64,000 nt of DNA from Protula sp. h YS-2021 (GCA_949752745.1 OX457024.1:104207690-104271689), one strand, 5' to 3'. Positions 1 through 11,220 are shown, counted from the first letter of the stretch. The notes: generated from the letters alone by a model not told the origin. Numbers and translations: made by a program.

Positions 1-595
1 CACGGAACAGAACGTAGTGGGTGTTCTCAAGATTCACCACAACCCACAGGGGAATTTTTCTTAGTTTTATATTTGACAAAACAGCTGCAAAACACCGAAA
101 AACAAGTAATTGACATATAAAAAATATTAAAATGCTTGTGATACTTAAACAATTAATACATAGCCATGTAACAGGAGTATAGCATTTGTTTATACTTGTT
201 TTCGTTATTCCCCGAGATATAAGGACTAAACAACAGAAATAATGCAATTTTTACTGGGAAAGCCCTAGATATACTTTCACCAAATGTCAAGAAAGACAAG
301 GCATTGTGTAAAATAAAGGGTTTTTCTATGGCACTTGCTAATGGCTAAACGCGAGACAAAGCAAGAAATATCCAGAGTACACTTCTGAAGAAAAGCTTTC
401 GAAGTTCACAAGTACGTATCGTTTAGTATACAATTAAATGTTTTAAAAATTTATATATTACAGCTTAAATAAAAACACTCGAACACGAATCATGTTCGTT
501 TCACATGTACAAAAGATCTGAAAAGAGATATTTACACTTTCATGAATATGATGCTTGTAACAAAATTTTTATTATTTCAAGTTTGACTTTTACAG
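1..595. other. AT-rich sequence without a clear gene
   Basis: No repeat family or RNA gene recognised. A short open stretch at about 346-412 ends in a GTACGT donor and could join the candidate exon at 596-711 in phase 0, but its acceptor is weak. I treat it as possible coding sequence only in combination with the next entry. Confidence 0.3.
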
Positions 596-711
596 AAATG
601 CTTTGAAGACTATGCCATTCCCTATCCTCTTCCAGATTTAATACACAGAACAGTTAACGGAGACGACACCAAAAGATTTCCATTCAAGGAAAAGATTTCG
701 AAAATTATAAA
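596..711 (+). CDS. candidate internal exon of an unidentified gene
   Basis: Seen: a pyrimidine-rich acceptor (GACTTTTACAG) opens a stop-free frame of 38 codons that ends at a consensus GTAAGT donor in phase 2. The peptide starts KCFEDYAIPYPLPDL and ends basic (FKEKISKIIK). The other two frames are stopped. An upstream open stretch at 346-412 ends in matching phase 0. I do not recognise the protein and see no next exon before the LINE at 1.5 kb. It could be chance; the splice sites and composition are the only support. Confidence 0.27.
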
Positions 712-1709
712 GTAAGTATGCAGAATAAATAGGAAGGAAATCTTTGCTATACTTTCAGGAGATAAAACAGCAAATATTTATTAAAAAGAGAAAAAAAGTT
801 GCATTTATAGAGGACTGAAAGCTTCCTTTCCATCTTACCAATACATACTTACACGGGTGGCATTAAGTGTTGACTTGTCGGAGCAAGCAGAAACATTCGC
901 GAACCCGGACATACTGCTCGACCTCTGATCAAGCACGGGCACATTGGTTTTATAGCAGCCACTACATTTCCATTTACATACAGCCTGATAACTTAGCCAT
1001 AAAGCACAATTATCGTGTTTAAAAATGTAATTTCATTATATTGTGTTTTTTCTTAATTTTTGACAAATGATTAATATTTTGATGGAATATACATTACTGT
1101 ATTTTCAAACTCGCTCATGCAATGTTATAAAGATTTGCACCATATGTTAAATATCATTAACTTTTTCTATGTGATTTTCTGATTTTTTTAATCTCGCTTC
1201 GGATTCACTTCTAATTTTAACAACTGATTATGTCTGACCAGTCTTACTAAACATTTACATTTTTGTGATTTGTCTCTTGCAAAAGTAATAAAAGGGATTT
1301 TAAATGAGGGGTGGTTGAAAAACATTGTTTTTAATTTCCTCCTCACCTATTTGTCGTCTTCGTCTCTATTTCAATGCGGGTAGCAGGAAAGATCGGCATA
1401 TTAAACCAGAACCTCACTTCGCCAGCGAAATGTTAAACACTTGACAAAAATTAAAACCCAAAAATACTGCCTTCAATGGGTTATTTACTGAAAATATATT
1501 ACAAACAGCACAGCTTGAATACGTATTCTGTTGTTAAAAAGTGAACTTTGAAGAACTAAATAATTTAAGAATCTATATAAACATTGTAACGACAGTACTT
1601 GTGTATTCACTGGACTATGTGTATTAATAAGCATTGAATGTATTTATTCTGAAAAAAAAAACAAATCTCGTACAAATATCCAAAGCAAACATGTCCTGTA
1701 GTTTGGTCT

Positions 1710-2249
1710 GAACTTGTGTGCTTGGCTTTGACAGAGACGTGGGCAACTCAGCTCAGTGGCCCTGATATTGGTTCTTGTACACCGGAAGGATACTCCTTTG
1801 TGAATCAGCCTCGTGTAACTGGTCGTTCATGGATTACTTCATCCTTCTGCGGTAAAATATTGAACAATAGAAACCCCTTCGTATAAATCATTTGAGCTAT
1901 TGGCAGGGTATTTAACACTCCCAAATTCAAATGCAAAAATTTTCGTTGTTTTAGACCACCTCCAAATTCAAAGAACGAACTCTCTTTCACCATCTTTCTT
2001 GAGGAATTCAATGACTTTTTGGTGTATGAAAGTACAAATCATCCCAATCCAATTATTCTTGGAGATTTTAACATTCATATATCTGTGGTCTTTACGGATT
2101 TATTAATTAATGCCAGTTTCATTCAGCATGTCTAATTTCCCACTCACAATCGGGGTATACAGTGGATCTAGTAGTTACAAAACAAAGAACTGTCCATTCA
2201 TTCCGTTAGCTACACCGATCTGTGCATATCTGATCATAGAGCAGTGCTC
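1710..2249 (+). pseudogene. LINE APE-type endonuclease remnant
   Basis: Broken frames carry the APE-endonuclease signatures LALTETW (about 1718), LGDFNIHI (about 2057) and SDHRAVL (about 2232). These are the catalytic ETW, GDFN and SDH blocks in the expected order and spacing. Several stops lie between them. The frame is cut after the SDH block by the insertion that starts at 2250. Confidence 0.75.
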
Positions 2250-3053
2250 CCCGTACGAAAAAAACAGACCGATATTGTGACTCAGACTATGACCGTATTT
2301 CCCCCCACTATTATGGCCCATAATGTGCCGTTATGGCCATAAGAATGACTCGAATTTAACACCAGAATTTCAAGTCAAGACCCAAAATATGAGTGAAATT
2401 AGTTAAGACCCATAATGTTCCCGTTATAGCCATAAAAATAACCCAAAATTTAACACCAGAATTTCACATGAAGGTGATATTATGACCCATATTTCAGCTT
2501 TCCTTGAGAAAAAAATACCGGTGTTGTTGGGATTCGAACCATAAATCTTCTGATTTCCAGTCAACCGCGTTAACCACTCGGCCACAACGACTTCTTACTT
2601 GCTAAGGTTGTAAATAGTAGTAATAAAGAAAAGAAAAAGAGGCGGGGGAGGGGTGGGAGGGGGGTTGTGGAATTCTTAAAATTTCCATTTCGAGCAACAA
2701 CCCGACGATTGGAAGCAATATATAATAACAACAAAATGAATGAGTTCGGCCTTTAACTTCAATTATGCTGAAAAATGTTATCTGGGGATATCCATTATTC
2801 ACGACCATATCTAACTGTACTCATGATTCTATTTATTTATTTTTTTTCAAGTTACTTTAATTCAGAAAAAACGTTAAGTTCAATATTATAGGTGAAAAAA
2901 TGGAAGTATGACCCGGATTAAGGGTTTAAAATTATGGGTGATAATTTTGACCCAAAACTTTGAAATTTTGACCCGGATTATTGGTCTAATTCACGTGTCT
3001 AGGTCTAAATAAGCGATAAACGTCATTTTACGGCCATAATATCTTCGTACGGG
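2250..3053. mobile_element. 804-bp TIR element inserted in the LINE
   Basis: The left end CCCGTACGAA (2250-2259) is the exact reverse complement of the right end TTCGTACGGG (3044-3053). The interior repeats the motifs TTATGGCC and GACCCGGATTA. Taking the element out, with one copy of a TC dinucleotide, restores the LINE reading frame from the SDH block into the conserved linker, which fixes both boundaries. It encodes nothing but contains a tRNA-Ser-like segment on the minus strand. The superfamily is unclear; the apparent target duplication is only 2 bp (TC). Confidence 0.6.
2518..2591 (-). other. tRNA-Ser-like sequence (degenerate)
   Basis: The minus strand reads as a tRNA-like segment with an A-box (TGGCCGAGTGGTTAA), an anticodon loop with GGA (Ser) and a B-box (GGTTCGAATCCC). 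The acceptor and T-stems pair poorly and the long serine variable arm is missing. It is a tRNA-derived pseudogene or Pol III module carried in the TIR element, not a working tRNA. Confidence 0.6.
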
Positions 3054-3889
3054 TCTTTAAAGTTTTTGATAGAAAACCCAGCCCACTGCAGAAACAGGTA
3101 ACTTTCAGAAACAAAAATGATCTAGATCTAAGTTTACTGAAAGCAGACGTGTCCAAAGTAACGGAGGCAGTTCTTAATGCTGGCACCCTTGAAGAATGTT
3201 CAAAACTACAACACTGGACTTTCATCCGTATTTGACTGCCATGCTCCTTCAGTCAGTAAGACAGTAGTTGTCCGCCCGAACAATAAATGGTTCAACAGTC
3301 TGTGGCGCCAAGAAAAACAGAAGAAGCGCCGGTTGGAAAGGAAGTTTCTTCGATCAGGCATTGCATCTGATGAAGAGGTATATCAATATCAAGTTAAGTA
3401 TTACATCATGCTTGTCACATCTGCTTAAACTGAATTCAATTCTAATAAAATCATTGAAACTTCGGACGACAATAAGAAACTTTCTGACTTTACGAAGAAA
3501 TTACTGAATGTGAAACAATACGCTAGATATCCAAGTAACTCAACAGATTTACCCCAGTCATTAGCAGATTTTTTTGTGGATACGGTTGTCCGTATACGTA
3601 TCGATGTGGATAGTAACAGCTCAATAGAAGAGCAAGTGAAACTGTTACACAGCGAAATGCGTAGTTGGAACCAGAGTGCGGCTTGGATGAATTCCACGAG
3701 GCTTCGGAAGACGAAGTGAAGAAAACACTAAAACAAATGTCGAATGCGACATGTGAGTTGGATCCAATGGAAACAAGTCTCATCAAACAGTGTTTAAGTG
3801 AAATCCTTCCTGCCACAGCCAAAATTGCAAATTTATCGTTGAAGAACTCGGAAATTACAAGTTGCAGTTGTTAGACCACTCCTGAAAAA
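3054..3889 (+). pseudogene. LINE linker between endonuclease and RT
   Basis: Translated fragments match the linker expected in CR1-type ORF2: VTFRNKNDLDLSLLKADV near 3100-3160, then an arginine/lysine-rich stretch around 3300-3350 and the FRPISLL-type pre-RT block near 3890. The fragments lie in different frames, showing several indels. No complete ORF remains. Confidence 0.6.
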
Positions 3890-5190
3890 AATCATCCTCG
3901 ATTCAGAAAAGTACAAAAACTTTAGACTTGTTTCAGATCTTTCTTTTATTGCGAAGCTCTGTGAAAAAATAGTATCTAATAGATTGCAAGACTATTTGTC
4001 TACAAATTTGTTGTTTCCAGCGATACAATCTGCATACCGTAGATTCCACTCTACTGAGACAGCTCTCTTGAAAATTCAGAATGACCTTAATAATATGGAC
4101 AAAAAGAAGATGTCAGCTCTCGTTCTTTTCGATCTATCAGCGGCATTCGACATTATCGACCACCAAATTCTTCTCAGTAGACTGGAATCACGGTATGCTA
4201 CACGTCATCGAGCTCTTGCATGGGTACAAAATTATTTGAGTGATCGGGCCCAGTATGTGGTAATTAACGGAGAAAGATCTATGTCTGCTTCTCCAAGTTT
4301 TGGTGTCCCCCAGGGTTCCATTTTGGGCCCACTTCTCTTTGTTTTGTACACTGCGCCTATGGGGGATATCGCTAGACGGCACAATATGGGTAACCACTTT
4401 TATGCTGATGATGGGCAAATTTACATGGCTGTCGAGGACGATGAAAACATGGGCAAGTTAAATAGTTGTTTATCAGAATTGAGAAAGTGGATAACTGCCA
4501 ATAAGTTGAAAGTAAATGATAGCAAATCTGAAGTGTTATTGGTGGGATCTCATCAAGCCTTCCGAAAGTTAGGCTCCGTGAGTGTTATAATTGGTATCCA
4601 AAGTGTAAGTTCCTCAGAGTCTGTTACTAAAATAGGTGCTATTTTTTACAAGAATTTGACTATGACAAAGTTTGTCAACCAAAAGGTTTCAACATGTATG
4701 TATTACTTGAAAACTATCGGTAAAACACGCAAATATCTTACAAGAGATCCTACACAAGCATTAGTATAGTCTACGGTTATTTCACGATTAGACTACTGTA
4801 ATTCTTTGCTGGTAGGAATTTCAAAAGAAAATCTAAGGATCTAACTCCGTACAATTCAAAAATATGCTGCAAAGCTTATATGATTACAGACAGAACAGCC
4901 TTTCTTTATTTTATCAATTGCATTGGTTACCGATCGAATACCGCATTAAGTTTAAAGTCCTGGTTTTAGTGTTCAATTCATCAAAAGGCAATGCACCATC
5001 GTACATTTCTGAGCTTGTCAGTGTTAGGAAATGCAATGTCGAACTTGTTATGGCTCAAAAGCGATTAAAAGTATAGGACCTTTACTATGGAATCATCTTC
5101 CAGAAAGTATAAAAAATAGTGGGACCATTATTGATTCTAGGAAGACGCTTAAAACTCATTTTTTTACACAGGAATTCAATCGTTGATTAT
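3890..5190 (+). pseudogene. LINE reverse transcriptase and C-terminal region
   Basis: A 261-codon open stretch (3984-4769) contains RT blocks in order: FRRFHSTETALL-like entry (SAYRRFHSTETALLKI), the first aspartate block LFDLSAAFDIIDH, the GVPQGSILGPLLF block, and the catalytic FYADDGQIY, followed by KLKVNDSKSEVLLV. Downstream, LHWLPIEYRIKFKV and NAPSYISELV mark the conserved CR1 C-terminus in another frame. The order and motifs are those of CR1/L2 non-LTR retrotransposons. Stops at 4767 and frameshifts after it, plus the broken endonuclease, mean no functional protein. A second fragment of a related LINE lies on the minus strand near 44 kb. Confidence 0.85.
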
Positions 5191-5741
5191 CTCAGTATTA
5201 GTGATTTTATTCAATTTTTTTAGGGATGTTTAATTCTAGTCACACTTTAATAATGTTTTAAATTAATTTTGACCATTATGTGATTATTGTTATATATTGT
5301 AAAGCCCTTCGAACTAATACTGATGAACGGGCTATATAACTGTTTCTATAATAATAATATAAGCCGGGTAGTGTTTGGTTTTTGTTGACATCAGGTTTTA
5401 TTGACTGATCAAGCATACGCTGTGTTATCTATTTACGCAGTGAGAGCTCGCACAAAGCTGAGCAACTGTGTGTCCTGTGCTATGCATTAAATGCTAGTCA
5501 TTTACTTGCCAAAAATGCAATCTTTTCACATGGCGTTTTAAACAAGAAAACGAAATCGAAGGCGAAAATAAAAATTGTCATGCACACGTTCATATCAAGT
5601 TGTACCTAAGTCCCAAGTTTCGCGGCCCTAGGGAGGACAGGACACAAGAAATCCGATCACTGTCAAGAAAAAAAAAGATACCAACGGCTGCTCGAACAAA
5701 TTCATATAACCCTTGCAAGCCAAAGGCTTGTCAAGTGTTAA

Positions 5742-7027
5742 ATTAATACTGATATGACGCATTTGAAAGCAGCTCTATTTCTGAATCAACCAATTTAAGT
5801 AATCAGATTGAAGCTTCATTACACCAACGACATGACAGCCTCATTAAAATCATATACACTCTACGTTATTATGATTTACAAAAGTTAAATTTTTTCTGAA
5901 CAACTTATATCCTCATGACCACAAAATAATCAGGGGACTGACTAATGCATATGTAGATGTGCGAAATACATTTTTTTCACTTCTGAGGAAGCCCTGTAGC
6001 AGACGATCATCATTGAAAAAAATCCTCCCACAAGCACTCATTGTTTTGTACGCATTATAACTAATACATAACCATAAATGATCCATGTTATGGCCATAAA
6101 ATGAAGTTTATGACTCATTTAAAAGCTTTATTGTTATTATTGTATGACTGTACTGGAGCAGGAAAATGTTGCGCTTTAAAAACACGAGGATGACGTTTCC
6201 ATCAGTTTAAATCTTTTCCAGATACTACAAAACTACAAAAATCACAGAATGCACAATTGCTGAACAAAAGGCAGCGGCGTTGATGACTTGTTATGCACGA
6301 AACTACAATAGATATCGCCGCAGACACATCACACACGGGTGTACGACAACCCACTACTGGAAAAGTGGCCACCACTCATTGTGGCCACCGGACAACTGAC
6401 CACCGGGGAAATTAAATGAACATTTCTCAATGTATTTACAAATATAGTAACTCTATATCAATAGACCAATAGATTATTATACTCTTGCCTCTTTGCCTTT
6501 GCAACAGTGAGAATTGGGCACTCTGCAGAAATGCAAAACTACAGCACAAAATCCTACTACGACTTCATTGTCTTGAGTTGGGTAGAAAAGAATAACCATT
6601 CCGGCTCAACCCCCAAAATGTTATGCAGTAACTGTATTAAAAGTCCTCAGCGACCTGTCTGTTATAACAAGATTTTGTACCTTTGGTATACTGTTCTTTT
6701 CCGTTCAAAATCAGGTTCTTAGAAACTCTTTGGAACTTTATTAGCAGAAAAAATGTAACTGAAAAATAGCAAGATACTTTCTCCAAAAAAAAAAAAAATA
6801 TTCTTTGCTGGCCACTTGTCCGGGTTTTTCACTTCTGTGGTGGCAGCTGTGCGGTGCCTAGCTGGTATGGACACCACGACACATGCACGCATATTCACCC
6901 TCATACTGCCCAAGTTAAGAACACAACATTTATACTTTACATGCATCACATATATCAGGGCACATAAAACCACACAAAACAAAACTACACAATCTAGAAA
7001 TTACACTTGTAGTCATTGGGTTAACTA
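5742..7027. other. intergenic sequence downstream of ISCA2
   Basis: No gene or clear repeat family seen. A short GC-rich patch at 6340-6400 repeats GTGGCCACC. The ISCA2 3' UTR should run leftward (minus strand) from 7027; I could not place its polyadenylation site. Confidence 0.4.
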
Positions 7028-7202
7028 CTACAATTTTACGTTAAATGAAGCACCACAAGAACAGCCTTCTTCTGCCAAAGGATTCTCCACGATAACAAAT
7101 GCAGATTTGATCAGTTCTTCATGATAATCGATCTTAGATCCCTTAATAAATTCTAACGAATCACTGTCCACAACTACTACAGCGCCATCTTTGGCAAAAA
7201 TC
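7028..7202 (-). CDS. ISCA2: ISCA2 terminal exon with C-x-C ligands
   Basis: Acceptor ATTGCAG, then G completes the split arginine codon. The exon encodes [18 protein letters not shown] and the C-terminal [14 protein letters not shown] and ends in TAG at 7028-7030. The C-terminus is in the usual place for the family, just after the C-x-C motif. Confidence 0.93.
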
Positions 7203-7833
7203 CTGCAATAAAGTATTGAAAGCAGATATAAGACAAAGAGAATCATTTGAACGATACTCAGACTATACGATTACTTGTTATGCTGCTTGGCTCTTCACTC
7301 AAAACTTTTATATCAACATTCTGAGACAGTGAACAGTATTAATCATTGCTAAAAATGCATGAAAAAATTGAGACGATATTCTCACTTTGGGCGTCAAAAT
7401 CCACACAATGAAGTGGCTGACTACGAGGAAACGCGCTGCGATCTTATTGATTAGTGCAGGCCTGAAGCTTACCTATCGTCATCACCAGTATTTGTTTCAA
7501 CGTCAAATTTGTACTGGAAGCCCGAACAGCCGCCGCCCTCCACTATCACGCGTAAATGTTCTCCCTCTTGCATTACCTTTTTCAGTTGCTGCAAAGGAAA
7601 ACATACATCAAATCTAACTATTGGTCACTGCATCCAGGCATCACTGTGTCCAGTTTTTAAGGGCTTCAAGGCGATAAAGAATGAATTTGCGTTTGGAGTG
7701 TTTTATCACTGCTAAATAACTGACCTTGACACAGGCATCAGTCATGGTCAGCTGTTCTGAAGATGTTTGGTGTGTTTGGCTAAGTGGGCTGCTTTGTGAG
7801 ATTCCTGTACAATAGCTCCGGTTAGCAACACAT
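7028..7833 (-). CDS. ISCA2: ISCA2, mitochondrial iron-sulfur cluster assembly protein (5' exon missing)
   Basis: Known role: A-type carrier that works with ISCA1 and IBA57 in the mitochondrial matrix to make [4Fe-4S] clusters. Seen: three minus-strand exons, 7833-7725, 7588-7473 and 7202-7028, join in frame (phases 0 and 2) and encode about 132 residues to a TAG stop. The fold's signature is intact: [13 protein letters not shown] in the middle exon and the C-terminal GCSCGASF, giving the three cluster-binding cysteines (one plus a C-x-C pair). [13 protein letters not shown] and the DDR/IFAKDG junction also match the family. The first visible exon ([13 protein letters not shown]...) looks like the end of a mitochondrial targeting peptide. 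It starts in phase 2, so a short upstream exon with the start codon (about 20 residues) is missing; a foldback MITE lies just upstream at 7857-8242. Confidence 0.93.
7473..7588 (-). CDS. ISCA2: ISCA2 exon with first cluster cysteine
   Basis: Acceptor TTCCTTTGCAG and donor GTAAGC bound 116 nt. The exon encodes the [15 protein letters not shown] signature with the first ligand cysteine, ending in GDDD plus AG of a split arginine codon (phase 2). Confidence 0.93.
7725..7833 (-). CDS. ISCA2: ISCA2 exon (presequence end and start of domain)
   Basis: Acceptor TTTGGTTTCAG precedes 7833 and donor GTCAGT follows 7725. It encodes 36 residues ending LTMTDACVK, which continues directly into [10 protein letters not shown] of the next exon. 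The serine-rich, arginine-containing N-terminal part fits a matrix targeting signal. Confidence 0.85.
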
Positions 7834-7856
7834 CTGAAACCAAATAACAACAAACA

Positions 7857-8242
7857 ACAGTGTATTATTTAAAATAAGAATTTATCAAGCAAATAAGAAA
7901 TCAGATATTTTTGCCATGGGTGAACTAACGCATTTTACGACTACGGTAGTCTATTCCAGAATAGACTACCGTCCTTCAAATCTTTTTCAATGGAACGTTT
8001 TTGTGTAATTTTCATTTTAATTATTATAAAACCGGTAAGTAATGTGTGCTACAATGTTATATATATGAAAAATTTAAAACGTTGTATTCCAGAGGACTTT
8101 TAACTTCGGTAGTCTATTCCAGAAGAGACGGTTGTCTATTCCGGAATAGACTACCGTAGTCAATTTAGCCGATTTCACCCATGACAAAAATTAGTTGAAT
8201 TCTTATTTGCTTGATAAATTCTGATTTTAAATAATACAGTGT
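7857..8242. mobile_element. foldback MITE with roughly 100-bp inverted arms
   Basis: The left arm (7857-7960) and right arm (8130-8242) are imperfect reverse complements; both contain the ATTTATCAAGCAAATAAGAA and CATGGGTGAA blocks. Inside each arm is a palindrome built from GGTAGTCTATTCC and GGAATAGACTACC. There is no coding capacity. It lies about 25 bp upstream of the first visible ISCA2 exon, inside what should be intron 1. Confidence 0.7.
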
Positions 8243-8999
8243 TAAACACACAATCCTACGTAATCTTAAAATTAAAATCAATGATAAAATAAAACAAATA
8301 TAAGATGGATTATGGCATGGCTCCAAGCCATGTTTAAATCTGCACATAGACCGGCATTCGGCTTGTGTTAAGTACAAAATATAACACTCCTTTCTGCAAA
8401 TTGTGTCACGTTCGTTTCCTCCGCTGGTAACGAGGCTGACAGCCAAAGTAATACCCAATGAAACCACAACATTCCATATACCTAATGCATTCTGGAAAAT
8501 TGTGTGTTCCGTTAGAAACGAATCTATGCAAGTTGATTCATTATCACAATAACACAATATCAATTCTCATCACAACAAATTGTTCACCGACAGCTTTCTG
8601 TGGCACTTGGCAGTTTCCTCTTAATGTTTAATATTGGTATTTTTTGAATAACTTTCCTCCTGCAACGGTGGTCGTTACAGTCAGGATATACTGTATGTTG
8701 TTTTTACCCCGATCTGGAAGTTTGTCGTTATAGACAGGCTTTTCTGCTTACATGGACCACTACACAGATTTTTAATGTAGGTCTGTTTACCAGGATCTGA
8801 AAGTTGGTCACTATATACCGGATTTACTGTTGTACAGGTTTCACACAATTCCAAGTCGCTGTGTGCTAACTTCCCTAATTGTTTTACAAACCTTCTGTGA
8901 AAATATTACATTCACGCACGTATTCATATCTATATCACAGGTTTAACGCGTCACTAGTTTTCTGGATATTCTTTACATCATCCTCCAAAACTATTCCAT
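8243..8999. other. unassigned sequence
   Basis: No supported gene. A 132-codon minus-strand frame (8165-8563) overlaps the MITE arm and has no recognisable domain. The missing ISCA2 first exon may lie here, but no ATG followed by a phase-2 donor stood out. Confidence 0.3.
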
Positions 9000-9567
9000 A
9001 AACTAGAACTGCATTTCGCAAGCGAAATCTTCAAAACTTGACAAACATTAAAAGTTAAAAAATATTTCTTGGAACGGCTTATTATTTTTTTAACAACATG
9101 AACTTTTTACAAGCCGCATATTCTGTAATACAACAGAGCTTATGGCGCAGCACGTATGCGGCTTATAAGGTTCATCTGCTTGGTTATGTTGGCTCAACGG
9201 CTTTATTGATTGAACGGACTGGCACTTTTTCTCTATGCAGGCAGAGCTCGCACGCCCATAAGCTGTGCTGTTTTGCTCAACCGTTACTTTGCTTTTAAAT
9301 GCATTGTATTTCTTTATTCTAAAATCAGCTGTGTGCGCATGGCGTTTTAAGCATGAAAACAAAATCTTAGACGGAAAAAAGGCGAAAGCATACCCTCAGA
9401 TCAAGTTCTACATAAGTACAGGGTTTGGTGGTCCTAGGGCCTGAAGTGTCAGAGAAGAAGCTGAGACAAGAAAATGAGTTTTTACTGTCAAGAAAAAAAA
9501 TAACCCAATGGCTGCCCGCACAAATTCATATAAGCCTTGACTATGTCAAAGACTTGTCAAGTGTTAA
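9000..9567 (+). repeat. dispersed repeat A, copy 2 (diverged)
   Basis: Shares with copies 1 and 3 the left palindrome (ATTTCGCAAGCGAAAT), the AACTTGACAA motif, the internal GGCGTTTTAA...GAAAAC block, an A-rich CTGTCAAGAAAAAAA stretch, and the right end CTTGTCAAGTGTTAA at 9553-9567. Uninterrupted but more diverged than the other two. Confidence 0.6.
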
Positions 9568-10190
9568 TGAAAATATTTTAAACACACAACATCAATCATA
9601 TAAACCGTTTTCGACTATTTTTACGAGGAAGATTGATCCTCAGTAATGCAGCCCGTAAAAACAATCCATATTCTACCCTTTTACAGTTAAAATTCGATCG
9701 CTCTGAGAGGCCAAGAACAGAAATACTATTACGAAGTTTTACCACAGTTAAAATTGAAAAGTCCGCTGATACCATTGAGCAAAGTGTCAAGGACACCAAA
9801 TTGTCGGTTTAGGGGGTCGAACATAAACGCACATGCATTTCCGCCAAATTCGTTCACGGGCTTTGGTTGAATCGTGTTTTCAAGAGCTGCGATTCTGAGT
9901 TACAACTGGAAATTTAAGTCACAGTGGTAGGTACAAATATCATCAAACCCAGCAGTCATCCACATGGACGCCCACCTTGAGCACGCCTCTCACACACGGC
10001 ACTGCTAGAGGTAAAGGTTTTAAATCCAGCAGTAACCTCGAGCGGTCATCTGAAAATACCCCCGGATTTAGTTTCTACAAAATCGATTTACATGGTATGG
10101 TTGAATTTTGTTTACGAGATGCATGAGATCTACACAGATCCGGCGACGACCTTTAGCGGCTACCAGAGGTAACCAGAATCTGATCTAGCT
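9568..10190. other. unassigned sequence
   Basis: No gene, RNA or repeat recognised. Confidence 0.3.
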
Positions 10191-10206
10191 GAGAGGTTGA
10201 ATCCGC

Positions 10207-10326
10207 GACATCTCGCATCTGGACATCTCGCATCTGGACATCTCGCATCCGACAACTCGCATCTGGACATCTCGCATCTGGACATCTCGCATCCAAATGA
10301 AAAAGTGGACATCTCGCATCCGTGAT
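10207..10326. repeat. left 15-mer array (TIR arm)
   Basis: Seven copies of GACATCTCGCATCTG, with a 14-bp variant and a GACAACTCGC variant in the middle and an AAATGAAAAAGTG spacer before the last copy. It is the mirror of the array at 11094-11213. Confidence 0.9.
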
Positions 10327-11093
10327 TTTTTGCTTGATTTATCATTGTGTTTTGGAGGTGGGGGGTAGGTGGTAATCATTTTATTTAGTGTATTTTGACA
10401 TCGTAATTTACTACGATTTGTCATGGTCTTTTTTGGATGGTGGGTCGCCCCTGGCACCTTGTTCCAAAACAGTGCAAACCGTACATTCCTCGCGCTTGAT
10501 TGCAGTGATCAGTGCCCAGATTGACAGATGTTTGTATCCAAAGAGATGGTGTATATGTTATGTTGTTTGTGTATATGAAACCATCGAGACAAAGCTTAGG
10601 TTTGCCCCGAATACTTTCGATGAATTCCATTCTAATTTTACCATTCAATAGCAAAACCCATGATTTTGGACATGCATCAAAGATAAATTTTTAAACATTG
10701 AATAGATCAGTGTGGGTTAGTGGATGTGGATTCATTCTTAATACTGATCCGCCGCACGTTCATTAAATCCTTCATGCTTTTAAGTACCTCTTTCGAGGGA
10801 TTAGCATATGTCGATTCGCGCTGCACCGAACGTTGAACTACTCACTATGGCATTCACTGAGTACAAATGTAAGTGTAACTCTTGAATTACTCCGGAAACT
10901 GAAGAGTTTTTTTCAGTTGATTTACTTAAATAACTTACGTTTTGGAAACCCCTGTTAATATCGTCAAGCAAAAATCTCACTTATAATTTATTTTTACTCG
11001 AATAACTTACGTTTTGGAAACCCCTGTAATTTATTTTCTGTATGAAGTTTCCCAAACACAGTGTTGAAGTTCCCCCTTAAAAACAGACCAAAA

Positions 11094-11213
11094 TCACGGA
11101 TGCGAGATGTCCACTTTTTCATTTGGATGCGAGATGTCCAGATGCGAGATGTCCAGATGCGAGTTGTCAGATGCGAGATGTCCAGATGCGAGATGTCCAG
11201 ATGCGAGATGTCT
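11094..11213. repeat. right 15-mer array (TIR arm)
   Basis: Reverse complement of the left array, with the same spacer and the same variant copy order. Reading frames through it (SDARCPDARC-type) are artefacts of the 15-bp period. Confidence 0.9.
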
Positions 11214-11220
11214 GGATACC

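Larger units (their letters stand above)
1526..5350 (+). mobile_element. CR1/L2-type LINE, degenerate, inserted in repeat A
   Basis: An endonuclease remnant (about 1710-2110) is followed by reverse transcriptase (about 3890-4770), the C-terminal region (to about 5190) and a short 3' tail ending in an AGCCCTTCGAA...GGGCTATATAA stretch and (ATA)n. That tail is typical of CR1/L2-like invertebrate LINEs. Frameshifts and stops interrupt ORF2, so the copy is dead. It lies exactly between the two halves of repeat A, so it is younger than that repeat. A TIR element is inserted within it at 2250-3053. Confidence 0.85.
1400..5741 (+). repeat. dispersed repeat A, copy 1, split by a LINE
   Basis: The left part (about 1400-1525) and right part (about 5350-5741) together match the uninterrupted copies at 27748-28245 (minus) and 9000-9567. 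The ends carry an inverted motif, TTAAACACTTGACAA at 1433 and TTGTCAAGTGTTAA ending at 5741. Similarity on the left continues about 30 bp outward through a small palindrome (CTTCGCCAGCGAAAT). No coding capacity. Probably a non-autonomous DNA element; the superfamily is unresolved. The 3.8 kb between the halves is a CR1-type LINE. Confidence 0.6.
10199..11220. mobile_element. non-autonomous TIR element with tandem 15-mer ends
   Basis: About 120-bp terminal inverted repeats (10207-10326 and 11094-11213) are each built of seven copies of a 15-mer (GACATCTCGCATCTG), including the same variant copies in the same order. The direct repeat GAGAGGTT occurs on both flanks (10191-10198 and 11221-11228), consistent with an 8-bp target duplication. 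The 770-bp interior encodes no transposase. TSD length fits hAT-like or related superfamilies; the tandem-repeat ends match no family I know. The near identity of the arms suggests a recent insertion. Confidence 0.75.

Noticed and set aside
2518..2591. Functional tRNA-Ser gene
   Set aside because: Variable arm missing and acceptor and T-stems do not pair; lies inside a TIR element.
8165..8563. 132-codon minus-strand frame as ISCA2 exon 1
   Set aside because: Overlaps the MITE arm, has no ATG plus phase-2 donor that fits the next exon, and no targeting-peptide character at a usable start.
10160..10457. Two overlapping minus-strand frames of Cys/Arg-rich peptide repeats
   Set aside because: They are translations of the 15-mer TIR array; a 15-bp period keeps any frame open. 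The same peptides appear at 11061-11373 from the inverted arm.
10207..11213. CRISPR-like regular 15-mer repeats
   Set aside because: No unique spacers, the units are contiguous, the genome is eukaryotic and the two arrays are mirror images with flanking duplications.
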